Assembly: GCA_036897625.1 (NCBI GenBank)
Contig: JAYMTA010000001.1
Coordinates: 62,001-126,000, forward strand
Reading direction: 5' to 3'
DNA from: Pelargonium cotyledonis
Taxonomy: Eukaryota > Streptophyta > Magnoliopsida > Geraniales > Geraniaceae
Length of the DNA stretch: 64,000 nucleotides
A program made the translations under genes and the position numbers. Numbering within the stretch: the stretch's first letter is position 1; each line of letters opens with the position of its first letter. The notes beneath the pieces were generated by a model, which was not told where the DNA came from, did not search any database, and saw only the letters and a program-made list of their open reading frames with translations. Positions 26,401-39,151 of the stretch are shown piece after piece.

Positions 26401-28927
26401 CCTACACCTACAGTATATTAAAGAAAAAAGAAACGGGACTCTAATCATATTCCTATTGCCGATTTTGCAATCGCGGGTTCTTTTTACAACCTCTTTTTAG
26501 AAAAGGTATAGAAGTAATTCCGCATCCCTATATTAAATAGTCTTATAAGAAAGCAAAACTCTTTATATTAGATATAAGTATCTCGAGTTCTTTGGTTGGG
26601 AATAGAGGCTAGGCGCTTCTTAGGAGCATACTTCCGTAACCTTTTTAATTTAGATAAAACTTAAAGAGTCTAATAATTTAGAACTTTTCGACGCGAAAAC
26701 TGTGTTATTTAAACAAACGAGGTACTGTTTTCTCTGATCCTGAGTAGTATTATACTCCTACTATGCTGTAGATAAGATTAAGGTTTTTATTGTTTTATAT
26801 CTTATGCTGCAAGTGCCTTAAAAACTATTGAATAGATATCCCCGTGATACCCTTTCTTAGAAAAAACCAAGAAAATAGTAACTATATATTAAGTTTTATT
26901 ATATAGTTTCTTAGAAAGTAAGTTCAATATAAAAAAGTTCTAAGAGAACCCCTATTTTTAATATTCTTTAAATGAAAAGGGTAATGGAATTGCTCGATTA
27001 TCCTACATACGTCTACGTTCTTTAACAGGAGAGAAGTCTATTGCTTTAGTCTAATTTGTACAGATGTAGCTATTCAACCAATACCTTTTTCTTAATTCCT
27101 CTAAAATCTCTGTAACTTATAAAATACCCATACAATTTTAAGTAGATTCTCTAACTGCACTTACTAAAATCAACTTAAATACTTGGTATGACTACAAGTC
27201 GAAGCAATCTATAGGTTAACCTGAATCAGTCGTGTTGTACCTATTCGGCTTATGGTAGTTCTCTATTGTGAACCATCTAATTTTAAGTACTCACACCTTG
27301 ATTGATCGAATGCTGTTATTTTAAAGAAATAACGAGTAAAAAATCTTTTGGTGTTGACTTGTCTTTTCGAGACTCTCAAACGTAATATTCTTGGGATTAA
27401 TAAATTTAATAAAGTTGAGTTTTGCATTTCAACAACAATCCTAAATAGACGACAGACAAAAGGCTCCCGCATGAAATAAAAAGGATATATGTATGTTATA
27501 CTTTATCAAGAACCCCTTAAGTTCTAAATCTCCACATGAAAAGCCCTAGAGCGGCTACTATAAATTAAAGAAGTAAATTCTAAACTACAAAATACAAGGA
27601 GAGACAGTTAGAACTTAAAATAAGTAAGCAGATTCTAATATGTACCCTATAGTAGCAATCTCCATTTAATTCTTACTTTGACTAATCTTCCCGAACCAAT
27701 TAAGACATTAAACTAAAACCAGTAGCAGTCTCTATGAAGCTCCTTTATTAAAGACAGACAGCTTAAAAAGAGTAATTGCCTATTGCTAATATATGTAGAG
27801 TACGTCCGATGAAGCTAACTAAAGCTTAAGGAAGATGGCAGATAAAAGGTTTCCATTGGTATTACAAAGAAATGGGAATACGTACTTGCTACTAAAGACT
27901 AACGCTCGAATAGATACCTCAGGATTTGCGGTTATGCAAAATATAAATCAAAGAGTATTCTTCATACTCAGAAATTAAAAAAACCATATGACAAAATACT
28001 GAAATGAATTTTAATAGTAAATTAGATTTTGATGCATGTGCCTATTCTTTGAAATACCTACGGTAGCCCCTTTTCCTAACTAGAAACATTAAAATTTCTT
28101 TCTAATAATCCGGGTTTTACAGAGTCTTTTTATAAGAAGAAGGGTTTTCGATAATAGGCTCGGCTCCAGGTATATAATAGGCGATACGCTGCATCTGTTA
28201 AAACCATGCATTTCTACACTACTTACAAGATTTCCTATTTCCACTTTCGAAGCACTCTTTTCAAAGCAAGTCAAATAAGGAAACAGTTTAAGGAAAAACT
28301 AGCCGAGCTAGCCTTTTATTACAGCTTTTATCATTTAGGGAATGAGTACACTAAATAGTAAGATTCATAAGGGAATACCCGTTTGTAAGGAAGACATCGG
28401 GATATTGATCCGTGCTTTTGGGGAATACTTGTTAATTAAGCAAACTCTAGAATCTAAATTATTGCTCTTAGGAAAAATGCTAGCATAGAAATGACCCTCT
28501 TATCTTTTACAGATTAGCGACAAAGGACAAAGAGTACTCTTCTTGTAATTATAGTTACAAGCTTAGGTTCTCTAACCTGGGTTAAATTTGGAGGAATTAG
28601 CAGTAGAGTATATGTTGTAAATAAAAGTCTTTAGTATTGAATTTCTACTACTAGAATTCGGCAAGAATCTCCTCTTTTGGCAGCATATAACTCGGGAATT
28701 CATTTAATTTAAACAAGCTTGTTCTGCGTTCAGCTGTATTTAAAAAGTGTTTCTGTACCCCTGGAGATATGCTGGGCTTTGAATGGGATCCCTTTTTCTA
28801 AAATTTTTCATTTAGTACAGGTCAGGTACCTTTTTTCGTGATTAAACTCCCCTATCAACTGAATCATAAACCCATTCTCTTGCAGAAGCAAGTGCCTTAT
28901 GGGGGATATTGACTCTTGTCTTAAATC
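20451..28927. other. gene-free stretch
   Basis: I see no gene here. The longest frame, 106 codons at 26003-26323, has a 68-codon frame on the opposite strand and no recognisable motif. GG..CC boxes continue (21443, 25855, 26163, 28785). A T-arm-like string lies near 25390. Confidence 0.55.
25855..25869. repeat. GAAGG..CCTTC hairpin
   Basis: GAAGG (25855-25859) pairs with CCTTC (25865-25869), with one extra G-T pair possible around GCC. A seven-A run lies just upstream. It belongs to the GG..CC family. Confidence 0.35.
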
Positions 28928-28999
28928 TCCTCAAGTAGGACTTGAACCTGCGCCAGTTCGGTTAAAAGTTCTTTGCTCTACCAACTGAGCTATACACCT
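28928..28999 (-). pseudogene. tRNA-Lys-like (TTT) relic
   Basis: On the minus strand the D arm is perfect (GCTC, AGTTGGTA, GAGC). The anticodon loop reads CTTTTAA (TTT, lysine) and the T arm is GCAGG-TTCAAGT-CCTAC with one mismatch. The loops match bacterial-type tRNA-Lys. The anticodon stem strands (AAGAA and CCGAA) do not pair, and the acceptor strands (about AGGTGTA and TTGAGGA) pair hardly at all. It is a decayed copy, or a tRNA that would need extensive repair at the RNA level. The Lys identity rests on the loop and flanking match only. It lies about 780 bases upstream of the intact tRNA-Trp, on the opposite strand. Confidence 0.55.
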
Positions 29000-29781
29000 A
29001 CACAAATAAGAAAATGAAAGACAAAGAAAAAGATGAAATAAATAAATAGGGGCTCTTTCTGATTCCTTGAGGTCTTGTAATATAAAGTAAAGTCTCTTAC
29101 TAATGAAAGCTAGTTATAAAAGTAACTTTTTATATACGTAATTAAAAACTTGAGTTGCTTCTAGTAGTTTGTCATAATAAAGCCCCTCTTACTATGAAAA
29201 TGCGGGTCAAGCCAGGGTTTATAGCTTATCCTCAAGATAGGCATGTCTTATCACAAATCAAAGGAGATAACGATTGTCCACTATAACATATCAACAAGAG
29301 ACTCCGTTAATTGGTATTATTTCAAAAACTATACTGGGGAGAGTCGCCTTACTCAAATATAAGACAATCCTAATTAAATATATATGGATTCCTACACTTA
29401 TAAGGAAGTCTCTTTCACTTCAAGGATTTTTTCTGTGAACACGGAGACTCGCGCATCCCGCGGAGTTAGTAGTCGTAGTTGTGACTTCCCGTCTGTGTAG
29501 TTACAGTACAATCCTTTATTTAATACCCTATCTTAGAAAGGCTCTACCTCTTCTTCCTCCAATTAAACTTTCCACATATGTTATAACTTTTGGTTAGCTT
29601 TGTCAGATAGTCCTTACTCAAAATACAAATACAAAGTTCAAGATAGTGGAAGGATATACACTTCTCAAAGAGCTTATATTCAATGCATTTTTAAGGTCTA
29701 CTCTGGTATTTCAATACGTACATAGATTAAATAGATTTTTCTCTTAACAAGTACTTTGCTTATGAAGACTTTGTATGGTAA

Positions 29782-29855
29782 GCGCTTTTAGTTCAGCTCG
29801 GTAGAACGCGGGTCTCCAAAACCCGATGCCGTGGGTTCAAATCCTACAGAGCGCG
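29782..29855 (+). tRNA. trnW(cca): tRNA-Trp (CCA), complete, plastid type
   Basis: This tRNA reads UGG codons and delivers tryptophan to the organelle ribosome. All helices pair. Acceptor GCGCTTT (29782-29788) pairs with AGAGCGC (29848-29854), with one T-G wobble. D stem GTTC pairs with GAAC. Anticodon stem CGGGT pairs with ACCCG around loop CTCCAAA, anticodon CCA. T stem GTGGG pairs with CCTAC, with one wobble, around TTCAAAT. The discriminator is G at 29855. No CCA tail is encoded. The sequence is close to plastid and cyanobacterial tRNA-Trp as I remember them; plant mitochondria also carry plastid-derived copies. The flanks hold no other gene, and I see no convincing promoter or terminator. 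It is the only tRNA here whose stems are all intact, which sets it apart from the decayed relics around it. Confidence 0.95.
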
Positions 29856-31693
29856 CTTCACTTATCCATTCTAACCCCCATAGTAGTTCAAGAAACGTTG
29901 TATAAAAGAAGAAAGTTTGTAAAAGTTCATTAGTAGTAAAAGGGGGTATACAGCAGGCTTTAAAAGAATCCGCGCCTCTTAAAATCTTTCTAATAGAATG
30001 TCTTATTCAGTCAATATGGGCCCCTTATTAAATTTATACGATCGGCAGGATACCCCCCCAATATTCTAAAATCTCTTCCTTTATTTGACCAATTTAGTAA
30101 CCGGACTCCTATACTCTATTTTTCATGTGATAGTAAATGTTTGTTACTTATATCGAAAAGCGACGAGGGTCTGTACAGAAAACCCTTGCTAAGGAAACAA
30201 AGGCTGCCACGTATACTGAATCCTATTGTATTTGGTTAAAGACACCTCTTGGAAAGTTGCTTTAAAACAGAAATCCTTAAGCTCTCCTTTTAACGTGTGG
30301 AAAGCGCTGGAGCTGTAATTGTTAGAGATTCCTATATATCAATTCATTAAAAAACCAGCGAGTTCGTTGGCTATAGTATCTTTTACGCTTATTTAGTTCT
30401 TTGTTTTCCTTGTTTTATACTAGATTTCTTTTCTGAAGCTATAACGTAGATTATAATATGTCAAGCGGATTTGATTTACTTTTTTTAAGGGTTAACTTAT
30501 TAAAGGCGCTGCTTGACTTTGAACTACAAGCATTTATAGAAGGTCTTTACTTTTTAGGTTGACCTCATGCGTTGTTACCTCTTCTATATATTATGAACAA
30601 GATTCCTTTTTGTAAAACGGATTGCGATCATATCGATAGTTATAGTTTGCCGTTCTGAACGATTCCGCCTCCCTAGTGAGAAGGGACTGATTTGTCAACT
30701 ACACAAGCTTTTACCCAGAGACTCTAGGTGCTTCCTTTTGAATACGCAATCAAGAATTACAGAATAATATTATAGGGGTGACCGTACACTTTGTGACTGG
30801 TAGGAAATCCCAATAGGAAATAAAACGAAAGAGGGCTTAATCGTTGAAGTTATATTTTGTATAAAGCTTTTTTCTTTTAATAGGAAGAATAATACCTTAG
30901 AGTAATGTTTTCCTGCAATCAAGTCCGCGAGTTCCTCAAATAAGGGTAAGGTGTAATTTTTGAGTACAAAGATTTTTTCATCTAATTGATTAACCTCCTG
31001 GTGAAATCAAAGCAATCCTTATCTTGATAGAGCGCTACAAAAGCTCTCTTTGTCTATAGAAACGATATACTTATTACTTATAGTAGACAAGTTCTTTTAA
31101 AAAGGAGTCCGGATTAATAAAGTACAGTAATTCTATAGGGTGCCACTAGAGGGAACTGGGGGCTACAACGGAAAAGTTGCTATAATATAAAATTAGAAGA
31201 AAAATCCTTATATATTAATATCATAGCTCTGATACGGCTGCATGTGAAGAATCTTATTATCCTATCATATTAACAAAAGAAACCATATATCTAAATTTAT
31301 CTTATCACTCTAACACGCCTATATTCTTATAAATAACGGAATGTTTTATAATCTGCAATAGTTTATCTTTATTCTTACCTTTTTTGTAATTGGGTCCGCC
31401 TTCTTTGTAAACAGATTACGGGGGTTACTCTTAGGATATTCCAGCTATCCTTATGGAATGGCATCTAGTCACAGAATATAATAAAAAGCAGTACAGCAAT
31501 TGCAAATAAAAAAGGAAGAAACTAGTATCGTCATTATGAGTATAATCTTTTAGCAAAGGATAACATTTAGGATTTCAGGAGAGCTTGGGAGTCGGTGCTG
31601 CTCTTAGAGAGCTCAAATAATTGGGGTTTTAGGAACAGTCGACAAGCTAAGACGTATAGAAAACCCATAATAGGAGTGGGAGAGCTCCTGAGC
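29856..31693. other. gene-free stretch downstream of tRNA-Trp
   Basis: No ORF, RNA gene or clear terminator follows the tRNA. Only scattered boxes such as GGAGTCC near 31104 are visible. Confidence 0.55.
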
Positions 31694-31765
31694 TCCTGCG
31701 CGAGATTCGAACCCGTGGTTTTAGTCGTATGCAGCATTCCGTGTCATACCAATCTTTATTGTCAA
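31694..31765 (-). pseudogene. tRNA-Cys-like (GCA) relic
   Basis: The minus strand shows a T loop GGGTTCGAAT and an anticodon-like loop CTGCATA with GCA, cysteine. The T stem (GG/CTCG side) and the anticodon stem (GAATG and CGACT) do not pair, and the D arm is poorly defined around GGTATGACA. The order and spacing fit tRNA-Cys. A 68-codon open frame on the plus strand crosses it and is probably a chance frame. Confidence 0.4.
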
Positions 31766-31910
31766 CACTGCTTTTCTGCTTGGCAACCAATCCTTACTTA
31801 GTACATTAGTGTAAGGTCGGTTTGTGAATTATTATGACACTCTAATACTTGTGAGACTTCTTAGTTTTAGAGATCCATATATTTTGTAGAGCTTCTTATT
31901 TGATCCTTAT

Positions 31911-31975
31911 CCAAAGCAGGTTTTGAACCTATGATTGTTTCTAGATCTCAAATTTCTTCTAACCACCCTTCCCAG
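31911..31975 (-). pseudogene. tRNA-like relic, unassigned (possibly Ser)
   Basis: On the minus strand GGTGGTTAGAAG, ATTTGAGAT (TGA in the loop position) and ATAGG-TTCAAAA-CCTGC can be read as D arm, anticodon loop and T arm. The T stem pairs at four of five positions if one wobble is allowed. A long variable arm expected for serine is not clear. It lies about 150 bases from the Cys-like relic on the same strand. Confidence 0.25.
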
Positions 31976-33182
31976 GTTCTATAAACTAAATTAGAACCCT
32001 CATACGTAAGACTTTTAAACTTTTGTTGAACTTGTAAATTATTAGTCCTTTATATTGTTAACACAAATTTTAGATCCTTTCGTACTATTTGACAATTCCC
32101 AAGCCAATTAATTAATGCGCAGTATTTCCCCTGTTAGTAATCCCCCTTAAGGTTGTCCTAAAAATAATATAAACAATATAAAGGAAGAAGATTTAGGTTA
32201 ACTGAGATTTAATTGCTTAAATAACAACTGATGACCACTCGTCATAAAGGTAAAGATCCACTGCTGCTAGAAGCTATTACCAGGACCCTCTTAAATCTAT
32301 TTAATGACATACAGTGACACACACTGAAATAGTATAACCAAAAAATTCTCTAGCAAAAGAAAGATACCGCGAAGTTTTTTCTTAGAACTCGGTTTTGTAC
32401 TTTGTACTAAGAAACCTTCAAAAGTTAAGTAATTACTTGTAAGTCCTGTGTGGAATAGAAACTCCCAGCTTAGTCAACGGACTCTCTTGCTATAAAGAGT
32501 GCGCGTCATCATTGATTGAGTAACTCCTCCTAATTAAGTTTTTAAGGAATATCTCATTACAAAAGTTCTACTGTGTTCCCATAACCCACGTATTTCAGTA
32601 CTTAGTCAATATTTTTTTTACCTTTTTGTATGAATATGACATTAATCCAATGCCTTCTGAGCTCGGGTTCTCTACGCAAATTACTTCTTATCCGAAACAT
32701 GAAGTTCATGGGGCATACTTCCCTCGTTAGAAAGTCTAGTTTTAAAAGTTATATGCCTACGCACTAAAGTAGTAAAATCGGAAATCTAATTCTTACTTAA
32801 TCTAATAAATCAGGACAGGTCCCTAGTAGCTAGCTGACCAAAACAAAACCTTTTAAATATTTAGTTAGACCCCCCAAGAGAGTACTTTTTGTTGTATCCT
32901 ATACCTTTTTTTTGCTAGGGTTTGGAAACTGAAGTTTTCCTTGAATTAAATTCTCTCTTAATTTAGGATGCCTGAAGTATTTCCTGAGCAGTCATTCTTA
33001 TCTTTTTACAGCTTTTTTAGGGCTAGTCAATTACTGAGGCTCTCTCCAACTTGCTAGACTTGTGACAACAAAGCTCCATGTTATGCGTGGAAAAAGCTCG
33101 CTATAAAGAAACGAAGGGTAGTCCTATCAAAAATTCATAACTAGATCTACACAGAATCATGCTGTAGAAGCAGAATCGATCT

Positions 33183-33250
33183 GAAGAGCCCAAGTTGAAC
33201 CCTTTCATGTCGTAACAAGAGAGTTCCGATCTAACCCCTTTGTGTAATTG
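33183..33250 (-). pseudogene. tRNA-like relic, copy B of a repeated pair
   Basis: The minus strand has GGTTAGATCGG (D arm), CTCTTGTTACGAC (anticodon region, TGT or GTT) and AAGGGTTCAACTTGGGC (T arm with a damaged loop). Its core, 33206-33234, differs from 13043-13071 at three of 29 positions. On the plus strand part of it reads GTCGTAACAAG, which also occurs near the 3' end of small-subunit rRNA. No other rRNA motif is present, so I take that as coincidence. Confidence 0.4.
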
Positions 33251-33563
33251 AATTTCCTTAAAAATCTTGTTTAGAGGAAAGACCCTATATGATTAATGAC
33301 TCTAGCTTTAGTATACCCTTTTTTTTTTCAATAAGATTGACTTGCTATTAGTTTTCGTTAGAAAAAAGTCTTACTAGTGCTTAAAGTATTAAATTATAAG
33401 AATTCCTTGGATAGGTAAGGGGTTAATAAAAAAACCCTACGAGTCTTTCTTTTCTCTGTGAGTATCGCTTTTTAATATATTCACACGATCTTAGGATTTT
33501 AGTAAATAACTAAAAGTTAGGTATAATTCTGGGAAACGCTGGGTTTTATTGATACAATTTGTG

Positions 33564-33573
33564 AGGGATCCCT
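33564..33573. repeat. AGGGATCCCT palindrome
   Basis: This is a perfect 10-base palindrome followed by TTTT, a typical member of the dispersed GG..CC family. The same core occurs at 670-683, and a related form GGGGATCCCC at 36273-36282. Confidence 0.35.
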
Positions 33574-36272
33574 TTTCTTTCAACAAGCTAGAAAAAAGAA
33601 TTAGGCTAGCTTTATCTAATTACTAATAGGAAAGATATGACAGGCATTATCTGTTAGGAGAACTTTTCTAGGAAATGCAGTTTAATTTTAAAGGACTCCG
33701 GTTCCTTGTTAGGAAGTTAAATTAACAAAAACTTGACCTTGAGAGACACTCTGTATCTACTACAGGACTCCCCTGTGAAAACTTAGAGGTATACAAAAAG
33801 GGATACACTCAACTACAAACAGGAATTTCGAGACAGGGCGTGATTCATGTATATAAGGATACTCTTTATTAAATAAGAGCTTGCTCTTCAATTTGATTAA
33901 AACCTCATACAATATAGATCCAAACTGCTGGGTTATCTAGATCAGGAATTCTAAAAGTTTTTAACGAAAAGAGCACTGGGTACTTTCTGAACGGCCATAG
34001 GTTTACGTGTACGTTTTTGATATAGGACTTTTGAGAGGATGAAGCAATTCAAGGCAAATCCTAGAAGCACGGTAGAATCTATAGGTTATTTAATCTATTC
34101 CTTTTAGAGTTTGGTGTCGAAACTAAGCTACTAGGTACTTTTGTCTATGTTTTTGTACTATCTAAGTAGTAATTCCTATCAGGTACACAGGTATCTTTTT
34201 AACTGGAAGCTAGAACCTCATTATGTTTAAAAATAAAATTGACTAGAGAATATAATAAAACACTCTCCTTCTGCCCACAAAAAGAAATATCTGCAATAGA
34301 CATTCTTAATAAGAAGGGGCCCTTGTTCCTTTTACCTGACCTATATCACATTCGACCTCTTCTGATTAAAATTATCAGATCTTGTTATTACTGGTAAGAT
34401 TTATTATCCATAGCATCAATCAGTACCAGCAAGGCTTTATTACACACTTGACTTTCTCATGAAATAGTAAAGGATCCTAGGCCTGCTAAAGTAGTATATA
34501 TCTCTAATATTACAATAAGTAGAGCTCTAGCTGAAAAAGATTCTAAATCTAGAAGTTAGAAAAAGAGTCTAATTCATGTGGAAAAAGTTGGTATATTATT
34601 GTTTATTGTATCTGCTTAAATAAGGACTTATACCACCTTTTTAAGTAAAATGAGTTGTTATAACTAGAATAAGTCCCGTATTCTCAGTAGTAAGATTTCC
34701 TAATTTTTGTAAATACAAAAAGATATAAAGGTTATACACAATAACTAGAGTACCCACAAAAGGATAAGCCTTACACAAGCACAGGTTGGGTTTATCTACT
34801 ACTATGGGAAGCTCTATTGAATAAACTTAAGCTGTAAGATAGCTCGATTTTTGAGGTACTAGGTTAGAGAAAAGATAAATACCTATAAAGTAAAGAGGCT
34901 AAATCCTAAATTTATTTGAGTTTACTGGGGGGAGTTATTTAGGAATACGCGCCCTGCTGCTCTCATTATAAGCCCAGCTTAATCTTATAAAAGAGGTATC
35001 TCTTATATCTTTGTCCTTTTAGGATTAGTAATTATCTATAAATTAAATTGGAGGAATAATTATCAGTATTTATACCTTAACACCTTATTCATTTTGGAAT
35101 ATTTATGATTGAAGTATTATGGACCTAGAGGGTTTACGTATAAAGAGGTTTGGACTTAGTGTATCGCTTGGTTTTTTTATTTCGATGCCAATTTCTAATT
35201 CTAAAAGACAAGAGTGGAGTCTGACACAGTATTCTTTTACTTTCTAGACTCACATGAATAAGTAAAGGTTATGAGAGAAGGGCTTTCTAAAGAGGTTATA
35301 GGTTGGAGGGTTTTTAATGTGAAATTTTATCCTTTATATCTAAGCGAGAAAAACCAATTTATAGAGTCACTTATCAAGAATTCCTTGTCTATAGAGCCCT
35401 TTCAACTCTGTTATACCTTGTAGTTATAAACCCATTACACTACTCGAATACAGCAGAAATTATTAAAGTAGGGGTCCTACTCCTGCATACACTAAAATCA
35501 ATCAGGTTTGTAATGCATATGTAATTAAAACCCGGAGGGGCAGGCTTCTTCCACGGCTTTCCATTCTCTTTAGATCTTAGTTTTCGGTAACAAAGAACTC
35601 GTTTTTAGCTGCCCTTTGCTTCAAATAAAGGACTTGCCCGCTTCAAAGAAAGTAGTTGGTAGGGTATATCGGAATTTGAAAGGGGAGGGGATTTACGGAC
35701 TGCGTTCCCTGAGAACCTGGGGTTCAAACCGCTTCAGTGTTCTTATTTTTACCTTAGTTGGGAAGCCTTTACTACTCGAAGAAAATGCTACAAATTTCAC
35801 AGGGTTATCAGGGTTCTTTAGTAGAAGTAAGATTACAGATCAAAGTGAAATTATATATTATCTTTTTTTGTACAACTCCCCTTAAAAAAGAGAAATACCA
35901 CCAGGGTTCGAGTATCCGGTGCTTTGAGAATTACTGTTATTTTTTATTTACAGCAATATAAATATACTTAAAAAAGGAGGGATTTACAATTCAAGTTAAG
36001 CGAAAAACTATATATATACGATTTACTTAGTTAAGTTAAGACCTCTAGTCCAAATCCATCTAGGTTTAAAAGCTTTTACAAGATTTCATTTTTCATTGAA
36101 GAAAATTATTATTCCACCCTTGTTCGAACTGCTTTCAACTAAATGCTTAGAATAAAGTGTATATTAAAGCTAATAAAAGAGTTCCTTAATAGTTTCCCCG
36201 GCCACCCGGAGCTCTTCTTACCCTAAAAAGGAAAACCCATGGTAAAAATATCCAACTATACTTTCAATCAAG

Positions 36273-36282
36273 GGGGATCCCC
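36273..36282. repeat. GGGGATCCCC palindrome
   Basis: This is a perfect 10-base palindrome followed by TTAATCC. It belongs to the dispersed GG..CC family. Confidence 0.35.
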
Positions 36283-39084
36283 TTAATCCTTCTAAGAATC
36301 TAAGTTTTAGACATAAATTTACATAACATTTATCCCAATTTTATAATTGGATATACTTACTTGAATCTCCTGGATTTTAGGCAAACCTACAAAAAACTAT
36401 AACTCACTGTCTACTAATAAGTTCTAAAAAAGAATAGTATGATTTTACAAGTTTCTGAAAAGAAAGACCTTGTTAGGACTAGAACAAAAAACTCGGATTA
36501 AGAACTAGCTTTCATTTGTTATAAAAATTCTGCATCAATTAAAAGAAAGGGTTGAGAGTTACAATACGACCCCTTTACCTTTAGTAAAGAATAGAATCTA
36601 ATTCAATAAGTAGCCCCCTCCTAAATTGTATGTAGCCCTTTGATACAAGTAAATTATACTAGAAGTGAGTTCTCCCAAAAGGGGTTTATAAATAATGTAG
36701 CAGGAGTTTAGTGTCTGGGTAAACTAAATTTTCTTATAAATATTCTTAATTAAAGTACTAAATAAACGAAGTATTACAGGACTTGAAAACCCCGTCCGTC
36801 GTTAGAGATCTATGCTTTACAAGTGGTAGAGCTAAGCATACCCTTAAAGGGAGTCCTACGTCTTTTAGTTATTGCTGGGATTTATCTATAATAGGTGTAG
36901 GTTACTTGACTAAAATGAAATACTCCTTACTTGACTCCAAAGAATAGGGCTGGGAAATAGTAAGATATCATTAGTTAATAAGTAAGTAATAAAACAAAAT
37001 TCTCCAATTAGTCCATTAAGAAAATTATTGTACTAAAATAGTGAGTTTCCTTATTTAAGTTAAGTATCTAGAAAGTTGCGTAATATAACATAACAAACAA
37101 GCGCTTTCCCTTTTGTTTAAATTTAAATTATTTTGCCTTATTTCCTTGCCATGAGGGGGTTTTGAGCTAAGATAAGTCACCAAAAGGGGGACAAAAATCT
37201 TAGATTAGACAGGAGCCTTCTCAGATACCTAACTTTCTTGCTTTGTTTATAGCGGAAACGACACCTGTACAAAGTTAAAATAATGGAACGCCATTAACAA
37301 AATAAAGCTGTATTAATTGAAGTGAGTCCTCGTTTCAGAAGTTTTAACTAACTCTTCTAGTTCTAGTTTTCGGTATATATATTTGATACGACCTATGTTA
37401 ACATATTACATATATGGGGTTTCCCATAAAGCATCTGCGAGTATCAGTGAAATTTACAGCAAAGGAGTCTGAACCAATGCGTAACTGTTAGTAAGAGCGG
37501 GCTGTTAGATTTTTCGTTTTGTTATATACACAGTGCATAAAATTACTAAGAATTGAGAATATCTTGTCTTTGGAAAAGGGATACATCCGAGTGACTTCTA
37601 ATTTATCCGAGGTTTAGCTTTAAAATACTTTATATATTGTATAAAAATTCGTATACCTTCAAATCCCTTTAGAGCTCAAGATACTGCTTTTGGAAATACC
37701 GCATGGGATCCTCCTTATAAATTTAGCACCTATTATTTAAGGATCCCTGTCTTTTTTGAGATGCTTTAGATTAATAATGTCTTTCAGTAAATTAAAGTTG
37801 TTTGCCTACCGTTTGTTTCCTATTCATAGTACACCTGTCACTCTAGAAGAAAAGCTCTAGTAAAGTGATAAGACTCTAGTTTACTACTCCTACTTCGAGT
37901 AGTTTTCGTTTGGCTTGGGGGAGTAAGTCTAATCCAGGTATAGGGTTTAAAGTTAGCATGGTTTTAGTAATTAAACATAGTTATAAAGTCAAAAATTTTG
38001 ATGTGTTTATTATATATTATAAATGGCTTCCCAGTTATCTTTTGAATATGAGTAGTTATAAACTATTGCAAATTTTTAGGATTACCTACACCCAAGAATC
38101 AAATACAGCCCTTATGATAACTTGAGTTCAATAAAAGGGGTTCTCTGAATTAAATCGTCATCAGCTACACAAAAAGATACGTTTCTTCATTCAGAATAAC
38201 ATCGCAGTCTTTAGCATTTTAGCATCAGGTCGTCAAGAAGCACGTACCATGTAAGCAACCTTGCCCACCGCTTAGTTGACTAAATAAAAACGAATAATGA
38301 AGAATGGCAGCCGTCTATGTCAAAATGACTAGAAGGGTACCTCTTTTTGATCAGAAATCTGGAATAATTTAAGTGCACCGAAAAATTCTCCGGTTTGTAG
38401 CTTCCAAGTCTTAGATTGCATTCGTATGTTCTCAACAAGGGCCTAATTCATATTCATACTTGAACTCTACTTCCAGATCCCCGTAACTCTTCGAAATTAG
38501 GAATCTCATTACTATCGTTACTCTCGTATAGTCGACTTTGTAACAATTGAGACATAACAGTGCTTGCTCTTAATTTCCCATTTCTACTCTAGAGTAACCA
38601 AGCTATCTATTCCAAAAATCCCTCGTGAAGCCCGCCCTGGACTTTTTCTATGGCCAACTACATTAAAGTAGTCCATAAAATAGGAAGTCTCCGAAATAGG
38701 GAAAAAGTCAGTATTGTATAGGCCTCATATCTTTGTCTAGTAAAAAGCGGGCCTACTATTGGGGTTCATTGGATACAGGTGAGTATACTGAGATTGTTGG
38801 GTCGATACAATACAAATAAAAGCTAATTAGAGACCCCTATACTATTTCATATAAGGGTAAGGGGCTGCTTATGAAGTGAAGGGCTTACTCTTTTAGGAAA
38901 CCTGGAACCCGGTTGTTTAAAAGATGGATTAATCAGTATCAATTTAGAAAACTTTTATAGAAATTTCCATTGAAGTAATTGTAATTAAAAGGATGTTTCT
39001 CTCTATACCTATAATATTTATATACCAACCGACCGAATTGTTATTATGCTTATTAAATTCCGCACCCTTTCATAGCAAAATCTT

Positions 39085-39151
39085 CCTTGGATTTGAACCT
39101 ACCCGCGAGGAGATCCACAATTAAGTTTACCAGATAAGCTACCTTTCTCCA
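39085..39151 (-). pseudogene. tRNA-His-like (GTG) relic, copy 2
   Basis: The minus strand carries GTAGCTTATCTGGTAAAC (a D-arm remnant), anticodon loop TTGTGGA with GTG, and a T arm GTAGG-TTCAAAT-CCAAG with partial pairing. The anticodon stem strands CTTAA and TCTCC do not pair. It is less like copy 1 in sequence than two recent duplicates would be, so the shared anticodon does not prove a common origin. Confidence 0.35.

Larger units (their letters stand above)
31976..39084. other. gene-free stretch
   Basis: It contains relic B near 33.2 kb and GG..CC boxes (33564, 34472, 36273, 37707, 37741). Two overlapping frames at 35616-35961 and a 71-codon frame at 37910-38125 show no known motif. Confidence 0.55.

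Noticed and set aside
29744-29776. Possible -35/-10 promoter before tRNA-Trp
   Set aside because: The candidate boxes (TTAACA and TTGTAT) are about 21 bases apart and poor matches; not supportable.
31595-31801. 68-codon frame across the Cys-like relic
   Set aside because: It reads antisense through the tRNA-like sequence and has no protein features.
33206-33220. GTCGTAACAAG, as near the 3' end of small-subunit rRNA
   Set aside because: No other rRNA motif (530 loop, 790 loop, anti-SD) was found nearby, and the string is part of a repeated tRNA-like relic.
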